DNA of 33,993 bases from Bacteroidota bacterium (GTDB lineage: Bacteria > Bacteroidota > Bacteroidia > Bacteroidales > DTGW01), in assembly GCA_029572965.1 (NCBI GenBank), contig JAKPQD010000048.1, positions 1 to 33,993 of the forward strand, in the 5' to 3' direction. The notes beneath the pieces are model-generated. The model made no database searches, had not been told where the DNA came from, and saw nothing but the letters and a program-made list of their open reading frames with translations. Shown in pieces: positions 7,930 through 16,201 of the stretch; positions within the stretch are counted from its first letter, which is position 1; each line of letters opens with the position of its first letter. The translations under genes were made by a program, and so were the position numbers.

Positions 7930-9270
7930 TTAAAAGTAAAAGATAGTTGCAAATTGTACCCGTGTATTGGAAATATTTTTTGTGTCTTTTACTTCTGCAT
8001 TTTCATTTATAACATTAGCAGCATTGGTATATTTTCCATAAGCAGTAATGCTATGCTCCAGTTCCAAATGCATTTGAACCCTGCCAACCTTATAAGCAAC
8101 GCCTGGCGCAATACGTATCATGTTGGCAATACCGTTTCCTTTTTCATCATAACCACGAGCAGAATTCTTTGTAAAACCGACAATTTGCTTATCAACGGTC
8201 CCAAGGTTTTGCATGTAACCAACAAAAAGGATTGCCTGCAATTTGTCCCCATAAACAATGTTGCACCAATAGTTTAGGTTATTTACTGTTGAATAAGTTT
8301 CTTTAAATGTAACCGTGTCAATTGTTTTGACTGCATACCCGCCCATCATAAGCAGTTCCATCATATTTTCGCCATAAAGGGCACCGCCTTTGATTTTCAA
8401 CAAACCTGTTTTGTATTGTGCATAAGCCTGCGCTGAAAGCGAAGCTATTTTTTCGTCAGTTTTATACTTATTAGCCGGAGTGCTGGCATCCTGTGTATAA
8501 AGGCGAGGTTGGTTTACTTTATAATTTGCACTGGCCCCGAAAATAATATTATCATTTTTGAATTGAGCATTTACAGTAATATCAGGCATTATCTGGTTAT
8601 GCAAATACGAAGTAGCGCCAGTAGCAGAGTTATACTCACTGCTAAATCCATAATCCATCTGACCGGCAGCAGCTGCCATAAAACTAATTTGCCCTAAATT
8701 GTAAGTAAACCTTAACTGTTCGGCACGGTTGAACACACAAAACGGAGCTCCTGTGCTTAAAGCCAACACCGTAGGAAATGCATCAAGGATAAACATTGGG
8801 TGCCAAAAACGGCCAAACAACAGCTCAGTCTTTTCCCAGTTGAGCTTTACCCAGGCATGGCGCAAACGAAGGCCGATGCCATTGACCCCGGTAAAGTCAA
8901 ACTCCACCAGCGAACTTGTTTTGGCGTTAAGAAAATCAGGGCCTGTAAATTTGGCATTCAAGCGGGATGCCGCAGCAGACATGCGTAGTAACGACACATC
9001 ATTGATATCTTTTCCGTTGGCATCCAAACTTTTGTTTAAAGGATACATATCCAATAAACCATCCAATATCTCAACGTTTTTGCGGGTATCATAGAAAAAG
9101 TCAGCACGGGCAAACCCACCAATTTTCATTTTTACATTTTCTCCCAAAGAAACCTGGCTTTCTGCAGGAGGATTGGCTGTTTCTGCGGTAGCAGCAGTTT
9201 GTCCCATTATATTTGTCATAAACGGGAACATAGCAAAAGCTATGCAAGATAAACTTGTACTTAGTTTCAT
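7930..9270 (-). CDS. Outer-membrane porin-like beta-barrel protein
   Basis: 446 aa. A signal peptide is clear (MKLSTSLSCIAFAMFPFMTN, cleavage near residue 23). The rest is made of alternating amphipathic strands (KIGGFARADFFYDTRKN, RLRHAWVKLNWEKTELLFG, RVQMHLELEHSITAYGKY) and ends in the aromatic-rich RVQFATIFYF with terminal Phe, the barrel-assembly signal. It therefore forms an outer-membrane beta-barrel, likely a 16-strand-type general or solute porin. It is the first gene of the porin-paaK2-ACT-paaK1 operon, which suggests that it admits the acids activated by those ligases. No TonB box or plug domain is seen, so it is not a TonB-dependent receptor. The substrate is inferred from neighbours only. 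Confidence 0.75.
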   Translation of the reverse strand: MKLSTSLSCIAFAMFPFMTNIMGQTAATAETANPPAESQVSLGENVKMKIGGFARADFFYDTRKNVEILDGLLDMYPLNKSLDANGKDINDVSLLRMSAAASRLNAKFTGPDFLNAKTSSLVEFDFTGVNGIGLRLRHAWVKLNWEKTELLFGRFWHPMFILDAFPTVLALSTGAPFCVFNRAEQLRFTYNLGQISFMAAAAGQMDYGFSSEYNSATGATSYLHNQIMPDITVNAQFKNDNIIFGASANYKVNQPRLYTQDASTPANKYKTDEKIASLSAQAYAQYKTGLLKIKGGALYGENMMELLMMGGYAVKTIDTVTFKETYSTVNNLNYWCNIVYGDKLQAILFVGYMQNLGTVDKQIVGFTKNSARGYDEKGNGIANMIRIAPGVAYKVGRVQMHLELEHSITAYGKYTNAANVINENAEVKDTKNISNTRVQFATIFYF

Positions 9271-9404
9271 AGTTGTTGCGTTTTTGGTTTTTAAATAGGT
9301 TATAAAGTTACAAAAAAGAATAACACCGCAACAGCGACAACAGAAATTAAGCAGAAAAGTTATTGAATATGAGATGTATTAAAAATAGAAATAAAAGAAA
9401 TGGA

Positions 9405-9503
9405 ATTTTTATAAAAAGAAAATTCTGCCGGTTATCTTTTGTGAAGAAATGCAGGATGAAAAACACTTAACCCCCAAACCATGAACCTGCTCCGGCAGAA
9501 TTT
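9405..9503 (-). promoter_or_regulatory. Structured leader (candidate attenuator) of the porin-paaK operon
   Basis: On the minus strand, a 12-bp perfect stem (AAATTCTGCCGG at 9503-9492 with CCGGCAGAATTT at 9431-9420) closes a 60-nt loop. An inner GCAGG/CCTGC stem pairs 9486-9490 with 9451-9455. The 3' arm runs into TTTTCTTTTTAT, a terminator-like U tract, 135 nt before the porin. The loop holds a 16-codon ORF. The transcript would begin at the 5' arm, because a TATATTTG promoter element ends at 9510. It may be a transcription attenuator, an sRNA or a folded 5' UTR; no known riboswitch consensus was recognised. Confidence 0.45.
9432..9482 (-). CDS. Candidate 16-aa leader peptide
   Basis: ATG at 9482, stop TAA at 9434-9432, encoding MVWGLSVFHPAFLHKR. 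A GGAG lies 7 nt upstream of the ATG, inside and next to the 5' arm of the leader stem, and the stop codon abuts the 3' arm. A ribosome finishing this ORF would cover the 3' arm and block the terminator-like hairpin; an open stem is needed to expose the Shine-Dalgarno. One Trp, two Phe and two His in 16 residues is suggestive but not a clear run of regulatory codons. It could be a chance ORF. Confidence 0.3.
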   Translation of the reverse strand: MVWGLSVFHPAFLHKR

Positions 9504-9509
9504 GTATGG

Positions 9510-9517
9510 CAAATATA
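9510..9517 (-). promoter_or_regulatory. Bacteroidota -7 promoter element (TATATTTG)
   Basis: A perfect TAnnTTTG match, placing the transcription start near 9503-9505, at the first base of the leader stem. No good -33 TTTG is seen at the usual spacing. Confidence 0.45.
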
Positions 9518-9829
9518 AGGCTATTGCCATTATTGATATTTCAGTATTTGTACCATTTATAACAACAAAATATGCTCAATTTTCACTTCGGAAAATACGA
9601 TAATTTAGTGAGTATTTTATGCCAAAAAAATAACTTTTTAGCGTTTTTAAAAATATTAAAAAATTGGATTTAAATTAGTTAACTATATTATATTTATAAT
9701 TCGTATAACTCTATTTTATCTAAAAGATAATTTTTTCTGAGTGCAATTGTTTATTTATTTCTAAATAATTAATTTTATTTATCAATAAAAAGCATATAAC
9801 AAAAGCCTTTAAATACTATTGATAATGTA
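9518..9829. other. AT-rich divergent intergenic region
   Basis: About 310 bp between the porin promoter and the PAS-like gene. It is very AT-rich, with many T/A tracts. I see no ORF, RNA gene or convincing operator here; the promoter of the PAS-like gene must lie in its right half but has no clear TAnnTTTG match. Confidence 0.5.
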
Positions 9830-10285
9830 ATGAACCATAGTCTTCTAAAATACCGGGATATCATCCAATGGATTCATGACCGATACAACAAAACGGTCGA
9901 TGTCGATAATATTTCTGCGGCATTGCATGATGTTTCTTATGATGATGTTACTAAAACCTTTACCTATAAATGTATTGATGCTGATGAGGGTTTTCACAAA
10001 CTCTTCCAGACAGATAATACCTCTTTAGCTTCTTTACTTTATGAAAATATTTTTCCTGAAACGAAGGAAAATAAATTCAATTGGGGGGCACTAATTGGCC
10101 ATGTTGGCAGGTTTGGCTCTATTTCGAGCTTTTATGCTTACAGCCCAAATACCCACAAATGGTACTCAATCATGGCTATTTCTCCAGAAATGAACAAAAC
10201 ATTGCTGCTTTTTTATGATATTACCGAAGAAAAGAATCTTGAAATTGCAAAAAACATCCAGCGAAATTCAGCCTCTTCAGCGTAA
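9830..10285 (+). CDS. Single PAS-like domain protein
   Basis: 151 aa, no signal peptide or membrane helix. Residues ~35-140 fit a PAS fold: FTYKCIDADEGFHKLFQTD, LYENIFPETKEN, WGALIGHVGRFGSISSFYAYSPNTHKWYS (the core beta strands with the PAC-like KWYSIMAISPE) and the ending LLLFYDITEEKN, which is the hallmark FxDITE(R/E)K end of PAS-PAC domains. No kinase, cyclase or DNA-binding domain is attached, so it may act as a free sensor or be a partner for another protein. It stands alone on the plus strand, divergent from the porin operon and convergent with leuB, with a shared bidirectional terminator. The ligand is unknown. Confidence 0.6.
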   Translation: MNHSLLKYRDIIQWIHDRYNKTVDVDNISAALHDVSYDDVTKTFTYKCIDADEGFHKLFQTDNTSLASLLYENIFPETKENKFNWGALIGHVGRFGSISSFYAYSPNTHKWYSIMAISPEMNKTLLLFYDITEEKNLEIAKNIQRNSASSA

Positions 10286-10375
10286 AATTTATTTATTTAA
10301 TGAGTATTCGAATTTCATTTAAAGATTTGTAAGGACAAGTTATTTGACCTTAAAAAACAATTTTTATGATGGGAC

Positions 10376-10409
10376 AAAAAAGGCCCAGAGCATTGTCCTG
10401 GGCCTTTTT
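10376..10409. terminator. Bidirectional terminator between the PAS-like gene and leuB
   Basis: A stem AAAAAGGCCCAG/CTGGGCCTTTTT (about 10376-10388 with 10398-10409) and a 9-nt loop, with A and T runs that serve both strands. It ends the PAS-like gene (plus) and the cimA-panE-leuB unit (minus). Confidence 0.8.
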
Positions 10410-10425
10410 ATGATGATTAGTATTA

Positions 10426-11484
10426 TTACAAATTGGCAGCCACAAAATCTCCTACTTCAGTAGTGGTATTGTTCTTTGTTTTGTTGATATCTTCAGTAAC
10501 AACGCCTTGTTCGAGGCCTTTGTTAACGGCATTGCGGATATCTTTTGCAGCATCAGCCAAACCCAAATATTCGCAAAGCATAGCAGCGCTTAAGATAGTC
10601 CCGTAGGGGTTGGCAATGTTTTTGCCGGCAGCTTGCGGATATGATCCGTGAATAGGCTCAAACAAAGCATATTTGTCACCCATTGAAGCAGATGGTAAAA
10701 GACCTATAGAACCTGTAATTACAGAAGCTTCGTCGGTTAAAATATCGCCAAACATGTTCTCGGTAAGGATTACATCGAAGTATGCAGGCCAGGTAACCAG
10801 TTTCATAGCTGCTGCATCCACAAACATGTAGTCAACTGTTACATCAGGATATTGAGCTTCAAGTTTTTTCACTACTTCGCGCCACAGACGGCTGCTTTCG
10901 AGCACATTGGCTTTGTCCACCATGGTCAGCTTTTTCTTGCGGCTTTGGGCCATTTTGAATGCCATGTGGGAAATGCGCAATACTTCAGCTTCGGTATAAA
11001 TACAGTTGTCGTAAGCTGTTTTACCTTCATCCTTACGGCCTTTTTCACCAAAATAAATACCTCCGGTAAGTTCGCGATAAACCACCATATCTACATCTTT
11101 TAAAAGATGATTTTTGATTGGAGAAGCTTCATTGAGTAAAGAATATGTAGTTACAGGACGAATGTTGGCATATAAGCCAAGTTCTTTACGAATTTTTAGT
11201 AAACCTTGCTCAGGACGAACTTTTGCTGATGGATCGTTGTCAAACTTAGGATGACCAACAGCTCCTAACAATACTGCATCAGATTCTTTACAAATTCTGA
11301 TGGTTTCATCAGGAAGAGGGTTACCTGTTTGGTCAATGGCAATAGCACCAATAAGCACATCGCGGAAGTTGAACGATACACTGTATTTTTTTTCAACAGC
11401 TTTCAACACTTTAACAGCCTGAGCAACAACTTCGGGACCAATTCCGTCTCCCGACATTACAGCTACATTAAACGTTTTTCCCAT
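10426..11484 (-). CDS. leuB: 3-isopropylmalate dehydrogenase
   Basis: 352 aa, the normal length. It oxidises and decarboxylates 3-isopropylmalate to 2-oxoisocaproate with NAD+; family members also act on 3-methylmalate in the citramalate route. Seen: nucleotide-side GDGIGPEVV (residues ~13-21), substrate-binding RxxxxxxxxR region (KIRKELGLYANIRPV), RELTGGIYFG, VDKANVLESSRLWR with the catalytic Lys, the metal-binding Asp cluster in FGDILTDEAS, and the NAD-binding EPIHGSYPQAAGKNIANP loop. It is the last gene of the cimA-panE-leuB unit, 38 nt after panE, and ends at a strong terminator. Leucine-specific substrate residues at helix d appear standard. Confidence 0.93.
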   Translation of the reverse strand: MGKTFNVAVMSGDGIGPEVVAQAVKVLKAVEKKYSVSFNFRDVLIGAIAIDQTGNPLPDETIRICKESDAVLLGAVGHPKFDNDPSAKVRPEQGLLKIRKELGLYANIRPVTTYSLLNEASPIKNHLLKDVDMVVYRELTGGIYFGEKGRKDEGKTAYDNCIYTEAEVLRISHMAFKMAQSRKKKLTMVDKANVLESSRLWREVVKKLEAQYPDVTVDYMFVDAAAMKLVTWPAYFDVILTENMFGDILTDEASVITGSIGLLPSASMGDKYALFEPIHGSYPQAAGKNIANPYGTILSAAMLCEYLGLADAAKDIRNAVNKGLEQGVVTEDINKTKNNTTTEVGDFVAANL

Positions 11485-11522
11485 TTTTTGAAAAAATTAA
11501 AATTTATGTATTAATGATTATT

Positions 11523-12458
11523 TTAAAACTTTGTACCCTGAACCATTTTAGATGTAACAGGCGTAGAAATGCCAAGCTCTTTTCCAAGCCTTATCACTGT
11601 TTCGCCAAAGATATCTGCTTCATTAAGGCCTTTACCGCTCTCTATATCCCGAAGAAATGAAGTTTTAGCATCAGGCGAAAGTTTTTTGGCTGTCTCCATT
11701 GATTTCTCAACAAAATCTGCTGGTAAAATAATGTCTTTTGCCCGTGCCAACGAGATAATTTCGCTCATTACATCCCTGACTGCCTGATTGGATGAAGGCT
11801 CGTTAACCATCTCAATAAAAGACTGGCGTGTACAACCGCTTACAATAGCAAAAGAGGCCACAAAAGCATATTTTTCCCAAATGGCCAGAAATGGATTTTC
11901 GTTCCATTTCAGTTTTAATCCGGCTTTTTCAAATAATGAAATAACAGCTTCTTTATTGACCTTCTCAAAAGGATTGGTATGCCCGGTGTTGATTAACACC
12001 TTTGCCCCTAAAACAGTAACTTCTCCCGGTGCATTTATAAACGAAGCTATATAAATACAGGAAGGTAAAATGATGCCTTTGCTGGTTACCTTACGAATTC
12101 TTTGATGAATATCTATACCATTGAGCAATGGCATAATGAGCGTATCTTTTCGGATAACCTTATCAAGTTGTCCGGCAACAGGCCCTAAATCATAGCTTTT
12201 TGTTGCCAAAACAACCAAATCGGGAGATTTCAGATGGCTAATATTTTCAATGACTTCGCTTGGCAATACTTTAAAAGTCTCCTTAGCTACATGTAAAGTC
12301 AATCCTTCATTAGCAATCTTTTGCCCGTGCGCACCACGGGCTATAAATGATACATTAACTTGAAACTCATCAGAAGCACAAAGCTGTGCCAGCTTTCCGC
12401 CAACATAGCCGCCAACTCCGCCAATACCTATTACAGCAATATTTTTTATAGAATGCAT
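11523..12458 (-). CDS. panE: 2-dehydropantoate 2-reductase (ketopantoate reductase family)
   Basis: 311 aa of the ApbA/PanE family. It begins with the Rossmann motif AVIGIGGVGGYVGGKLAQ, followed by LLNGIDIHQRI (the usual NG motif near residue 115), the catalytic-type Lys in LATKSYD, and the C-terminal helical domain (WEKYAFVASFAIVSG, DIESGKGLNEADIFG, close to the family E(x)G(x)xxE signature). The expected reaction is NADPH reduction of 2-dehydropantoate to pantoate for CoA synthesis. Its ATG follows the cimA stop with no gap, so the two are surely cotranslated. Placement between cimA and leuB is unusual: the substrate could be a different 2-oxoacid, but pantoate synthesis shares 2-oxoisovalerate with the leucine route. 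Confidence 0.8.
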   Translation of the reverse strand: MHSIKNIAVIGIGGVGGYVGGKLAQLCASDEFQVNVSFIARGAHGQKIANEGLTLHVAKETFKVLPSEVIENISHLKSPDLVVLATKSYDLGPVAGQLDKVIRKDTLIMPLLNGIDIHQRIRKVTSKGIILPSCIYIASFINAPGEVTVLGAKVLINTGHTNPFEKVNKEAVISLFEKAGLKLKWNENPFLAIWEKYAFVASFAIVSGCTRQSFIEMVNEPSSNQAVRDVMSEIISLARAKDIILPADFVEKSMETAKKLSPDAKTSFLRDIESGKGLNEADIFGETVIRLGKELGISTPVTSKMVQGTKF

Positions 12459-13976
12459 TTACTTTTCAATCATATTAAGCATTCGCATGGTAGCTTTTAT
12501 GGCTGCTACATTCTGGTCTGAGTCCAGACCGCGTGTTTTTACTTCTTTGCCATCAATACGCCAGGTAATCATGGCTTCAACCAAAGCTTCGGTACGGCCT
12601 CCCGGAGGTATAGACACTACATAATCCAACAGTTCGGGGATATGCTTGTTCAGGCCATGATAAATTTTTATCAAAGCATTCATAAAAGCATCGTATTGTC
12701 CATCGCCCGAAGCCGATTCTTCGTATTCATGGCAATCTATTGAAAGTTTCAACGTAGCTACCGAACGCAAACCTTTAGCCACAGAGAGAGAAAAATTTTT
12801 GATAAAAACCTTTTCCTTAACAATATTGCTTTGCAACACATCTGCAATGATATAAGGCAAGTCTTCACGGGTAACATACTCTTTGCGGTCGCCAAGCTCA
12901 ATGATACGCTCAGTGACCATTTTCATTTCTTCTTCGGTAAGCTCAATACCAAGTTCTTCAAGATTTTGAACAATATTAGCCTTGCCACTGAGCTTGCCAA
13001 GCGCGTATTTACGTTGTCGGCCAAAGCGTTCGGGATGCAAGTCGTTATAATAGAGTTTGTTCTTTTTGTCGCCATCAGCATGGATACCTGCCACCTGGGT
13101 ATAGGCATATTCACCGACAATAGGCTTGTTCACAGGGATACGAATACCCGAGAAGGATTCGACCAAGCGGCTTACCTTATTCAGGCTTGACTCTACTACA
13201 GGAAGTTTTGCATTGAAGTGGTCGTTAAGCACAGCTACAACACTGGCAAGAGGTACATTGCCGGCACGCTCGCCCAATCCGTTTACTGTGGTATGGATAC
13301 CTTGAATGCCAGCTTTTACGGCCATAAAAACATTGCCGGCAGCTAAATCATAGTCGTTATGGGGGTGAAAATCAAAATGTAAACCCGGATAACGCGACAC
13401 TACCTCATGACAGAATTGAAAAGTTTCATCAGGATTAAGGATTCCAAGTGTGTCAGGAAGCATATAGCGTTTGACAGGCTGATTCTTCAACGCATCAATC
13501 ATAGAAAACACGTACTCTTTAGAATGTCGCATGCCATTACTCCAGTCTTCGAGGTATATGTTGACCATGATGCCCATCTTTTCGGCCAAAAGAATGGTTT
13601 GTATTATGTCGGCAAAATGTTCTTCAGGTGTTTTACGAAGTTGTTCTTTGCAATGTTTTAAACTACCCTTCGTAAGTAAATTAATCACCTTACCTCCGGC
13701 TTTTTGTATCCATTCGAGGGACTTTCCGCCATCTACAAATCCAAGAACCTCAATCTTGTTGATATGGCCAGCTTTCCGGGCCCAGGAAGTAATAGTTTGA
13801 ACGCCTTTGTATTCACCTTCAGATACACGAGCAGAGGCTACTTCCAACCGGTCAACGCGAACCTCGTCCAGTAAAACCTTGGCAATATTAAGTTTTTCGC
13901 TATCCGAATATGACACGCCTGTTGTTTGCTCTCCATCGCGAAGCGATGTGTCCATTATTTCTATCACTTTAGCCAT
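12459..13976 (-). CDS. cimA: (R)-citramalate synthase
   Basis: 505 aa. A DRE-TIM metallolyase that condenses pyruvate and acetyl-CoA to (R)-citramalate, the first step of threonine-independent isoleucine synthesis. It resembles the characterised Leptospira-type CimA more than LeuA. Seen: DTSLRDGEQTTGVSYS with Arg13/Asp14, VDRLEVASARVSEGE, GFVDGGKSLEWI, NLLTKGSL, NIYLEDWSNG (Tyr typical of the pyruvate-selective site), FHPHNDYDLA metal-binding His pair, NGLGERAGNVPL, and a C-terminal LeuA regulatory domain (GDGQYDAFMNALIK, SIPPGGRTEALVE) that usually binds isoleucine. It starts a unit separate from leuACD, with its own promoter element at 14014-14021. Confidence 0.85.
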   Translation of the reverse strand: MAKVIEIMDTSLRDGEQTTGVSYSDSEKLNIAKVLLDEVRVDRLEVASARVSEGEYKGVQTITSWARKAGHINKIEVLGFVDGGKSLEWIQKAGGKVINLLTKGSLKHCKEQLRKTPEEHFADIIQTILLAEKMGIMVNIYLEDWSNGMRHSKEYVFSMIDALKNQPVKRYMLPDTLGILNPDETFQFCHEVVSRYPGLHFDFHPHNDYDLAAGNVFMAVKAGIQGIHTTVNGLGERAGNVPLASVVAVLNDHFNAKLPVVESSLNKVSRLVESFSGIRIPVNKPIVGEYAYTQVAGIHADGDKKNKLYYNDLHPERFGRQRKYALGKLSGKANIVQNLEELGIELTEEEMKMVTERIIELGDRKEYVTREDLPYIIADVLQSNIVKEKVFIKNFSLSVAKGLRSVATLKLSIDCHEYEESASGDGQYDAFMNALIKIYHGLNKHIPELLDYVVSIPPGGRTEALVEAMITWRIDGKEVKTRGLDSDQNVAAIKATMRMLNMIEK

Positions 13977-14013
13977 TCTAAGTTCTATTCATTTTTAGAT
14001 GATACTACTTGTG

Positions 14014-14021
14014 CAAATTTA
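14014..14021 (-). promoter_or_regulatory. -7 promoter element for cimA (TAAATTTG)
   Basis: A perfect TAnnTTTG match 38 nt upstream of the cimA ATG and downstream of the leuD terminator. It supports separate transcription of cimA-panE-leuB. Confidence 0.45.
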
Positions 14022-14078
14022 GCACTTCTTTATAAACCATTGGAAAAGGGTTTATGTTTATAGTATTTTTAATTATAA

Positions 14079-14117
14079 CAAAAACTTTCCGGCATGCTTA
14101 TCGCCGGAAAGTTTTTG
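14079..14117 (-). terminator. Terminator after leuD
   Basis: A 15-bp perfect stem (CAAAAACTTTCCGGC at 14079-14093 with its complement at 14103-14117) and a 9-nt loop. It lies 22 nt past leuD and divides the leucine region into two transcription units. Confidence 0.85.
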
Positions 14118-14139
14118 TTGAGTCAATTATTAAGACCAA

Positions 14140-14724
14140 TTAATGAGCTTTTTCGTAAGCCTCAATTTTATCTTTTAGGCTCAATAAATAATCTACATCA
14201 TCATACCCTTTCAAAAGGCACTCTTTTTTATATGAATTTACCTCAAAAGGTTCAGATTCGCCCGTTGCAACAATAGTAATCTTTTGGTTTTCGAGGTCAA
14301 TTTTAAGCAATGTTTTAGCATCTGCATCTACTTGCTTGAAAATTTTAGCAAGGAAAGCATCAGAAACTTGAACAGGAAGTAAACCGCAGTTTAGTGAGTT
14401 GTTCTTAAATATATCTGCGAAGAAGCTTGATACTACAGCCCGAAAACCGTAGTCGTAAATGGCCCATACCGCATGTTCGCGACTTGACCCACAACCAAAA
14501 TTTTTGGCAGCAACAAGTATTTTTCCCGAGTAAGCCGGGTTATTGAGCACAAAATTTGGTTTTGGTTTATTTTCGTTGTCATATCGCCAATCGCGGAAAA
14601 GGTTATCTCCAAAACCTTCGCGTGATGTAGCTTTTAAAAACCTTGCAGGTATAATTTGGTCTGTGTCAACATTTTCGATATTCAGAGGTACACAGCTTGA
14701 TGTTATTGTTTGAAATTTTTCCAT
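14140..14724 (-). CDS. leuD: 3-isopropylmalate dehydratase small subunit
   Basis: 194 aa, the normal size. It forms the swivelling small subunit of isopropylmalate isomerase with LeuC and completes the active site for 2- to 3-isopropylmalate (and citramalate to methylmalate) conversion. Seen: the N-terminal [13 protein letters not shown] motif (residues ~18-30), the conserved [14 protein letters not shown] turn (substrate phosphate-like loop) near residue 75, and the [18 protein letters not shown] segment. It follows leuC after an 80-bp repeat-bearing gap and is last before a strong terminator. The start ATG at 14724 gives the usual short N-terminus. Confidence 0.93.
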   Translation of the reverse strand: MEKFQTITSSCVPLNIENVDTDQIIPARFLKATSREGFGDNLFRDWRYDNENKPKPNFVLNNPAYSGKILVAAKNFGCGSSREHAVWAIYDYGFRAVVSSFFADIFKNNSLNCGLLPVQVSDAFLAKIFKQVDADAKTLLKIDLENQKITIVATGESEPFEVNSYKKECLLKGYDDVDYLLSLKDKIEAYEKAH

Positions 14725-14730
14725 AAAATA

Positions 14731-14806
14731 CTAATTTGAAAATTCGATAATTTGAAAATTAGCCAATTAAGGATATTTCATTTGCTAATTCTCTCATTGG
14801 CTAATT
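14731..14806 (-). repeat. AT-rich dispersed intergenic repeat, copy B
   Basis: The leuC-leuD gap. On the minus strand, 14766-14731 reads as the same 36-bp core as 6553-6588 (two mismatches), preceded by the shared AATTAGCAAATGAA and GGCTAATT modules. Confidence 0.7.
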
Positions 14807-16181
14807 AAATAATAGTCCTTACGTCAGTAATTTTGCCGGTAATGGCACAGGCTGCTGCTGTAAGCGGGCTGGCAAGGAATGTACGTGATCCTGGTCCCTG
14901 ACGTCCTTCAAAGTTGCGGTTTGTAGTTGCTACGCTATATTTCCCGGCAGGTACTTTGTCTTCGTTCATAGCAAGACATGCAGAGCAACCAGGCTGGCGA
15001 AGTTGCATTCCTGCAGCTTCGAAAATAGCTTTCAACCCTTCTGCCTCAATTTGACGTTCTACCTGTTTTGAGCCGGGAACAATCCAAACAGTTACGTTAT
15101 CGGCTTTCTTTTTACCTTTTACAACACTCGCAAAAGCACGAAAATCTTCTATACGGCCATTGGTACAGCTTCCAATAAAAACATAATCAATTGGTTTACC
15201 AATCATCGAGTCGCCGGCTTTGAGCCCCATGTACTCCAAAGCTTGTTTATTGGGTTCATCAGAAGGCACATTCTGCGAAATTTTCAAGCCCATACCCGGG
15301 TTTGTTCCGTAAGTAATCATAGGTTCAATATCGGCAGCATCAAAACTATATTCTATATCAAATTTTGCGCCTTCATCTGTTGGCAAAGTCTTCCAATAAG
15401 CCAAAGCTTTATCCCATTCTTCACCTTTAGGGGCAAATTCGCGGCCTTTGATATATTCAAATGTAGTTTCGTCAGGAGCAATAATACCTCCACGAGCACC
15501 CATTTCTATAGCCATGTTGCAAATTGTCATACGGGCTTCCATACTCAAAGAACGGATGGTATCACCGGCAAATTCAACAAAGTATCCTGTACCTCCTCCA
15601 GCTGTAAGCTTTGCAATAATATAAAGGATGATATCTTTAGAAGTTACGCCTTTGCCAAGTTTTCCGTTTACGTTAATGCGCATGGACTTTGGTTTTGCCT
15701 GAAAAAGACATTGAGAAGCAAGTACCATCTCAATTTCAGAAGTACCAATACCAAAAGCAATAGAACCAAAAGCCCCGTGGGTTGCAGTGTGGCTATCGCC
15801 GCAAACAATGGTCATTCCAGGTTTGGTAATACCAAGCTCAGGGCCTATAATATGTACTACGCCATTGTATTTGTGTCCAAGACCAAATAAGGTAATGTTG
15901 TGTTTCTTGCAGTTTTCGGAAAGTTGTTGCACCTGCATACGTGACAATTCTTCCTTAATTGGCAGTTCTTGGCCCATGGTTGGAATGTTGTGGTCAGGAG
16001 TAGCAAGGGTCCTGTCAGGACGACGAACTTTAATACCACGTCTGTCAAGACCTTTGAAAGCAACCGGACTGGTAACTTCGTGAATCAGGTGTTGATCGAT
16101 ATACAAAACAGCCGGGCCGCCTTCAATCTGATGAACTACGTGACGTTCCCAAACTTTGTCAAATAATGTTTTTGCACTCAT
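14805..16181 (-). CDS. leuC: 3-isopropylmalate dehydratase large subunit
   Basis: 458 aa from ATG 16181; the upstream in-frame ATG at 16202 would overlap the leuA stop and add seven residues absent from the family, so it is rejected. Aconitase-family subunit that carries the [4Fe-4S] cluster; with LeuD it isomerises 2-isopropylmalate. Cluster cysteines are visible at C339 (IGSCTNGR), C399 and C402 (PGCSACLAM). Also seen: [38 protein letters not shown] and the C-terminal [18 protein letters not shown]. It is the second gene of leuACD, 20 nt after leuA. Complete, with all key residues present. Confidence 0.95.
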   Translation of the reverse strand: MSAKTLFDKVWERHVVHQIEGGPAVLYIDQHLIHEVTSPVAFKGLDRRGIKVRRPDRTLATPDHNIPTMGQELPIKEELSRMQVQQLSENCKKHNITLFGLGHKYNGVVHIIGPELGITKPGMTIVCGDSHTATHGAFGSIAFGIGTSEIEMVLASQCLFQAKPKSMRINVNGKLGKGVTSKDIILYIIAKLTAGGGTGYFVEFAGDTIRSLSMEARMTICNMAIEMGARGGIIAPDETTFEYIKGREFAPKGEEWDKALAYWKTLPTDEGAKFDIEYSFDAADIEPMITYGTNPGMGLKISQNVPSDEPNKQALEYMGLKAGDSMIGKPIDYVFIGSCTNGRIEDFRAFASVVKGKKKADNVTVWIVPGSKQVERQIEAEGLKAIFEAAGMQLRQPGCSACLAMNEDKVPAGKYSVATTNRNFEGRQGPGSRTFLASPLTAAACAITGKITDVRTII

Positions 16182-16201
16182 AATTTTTAAATTTATAAAC
16201 A

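Noticed and set aside
15243-15890. 215-codon plus-strand ORF opposite leuC
   Set aside because: Antisense to the conserved leuC reading frame; Cys/Phe-rich composition typical of shadow frames.
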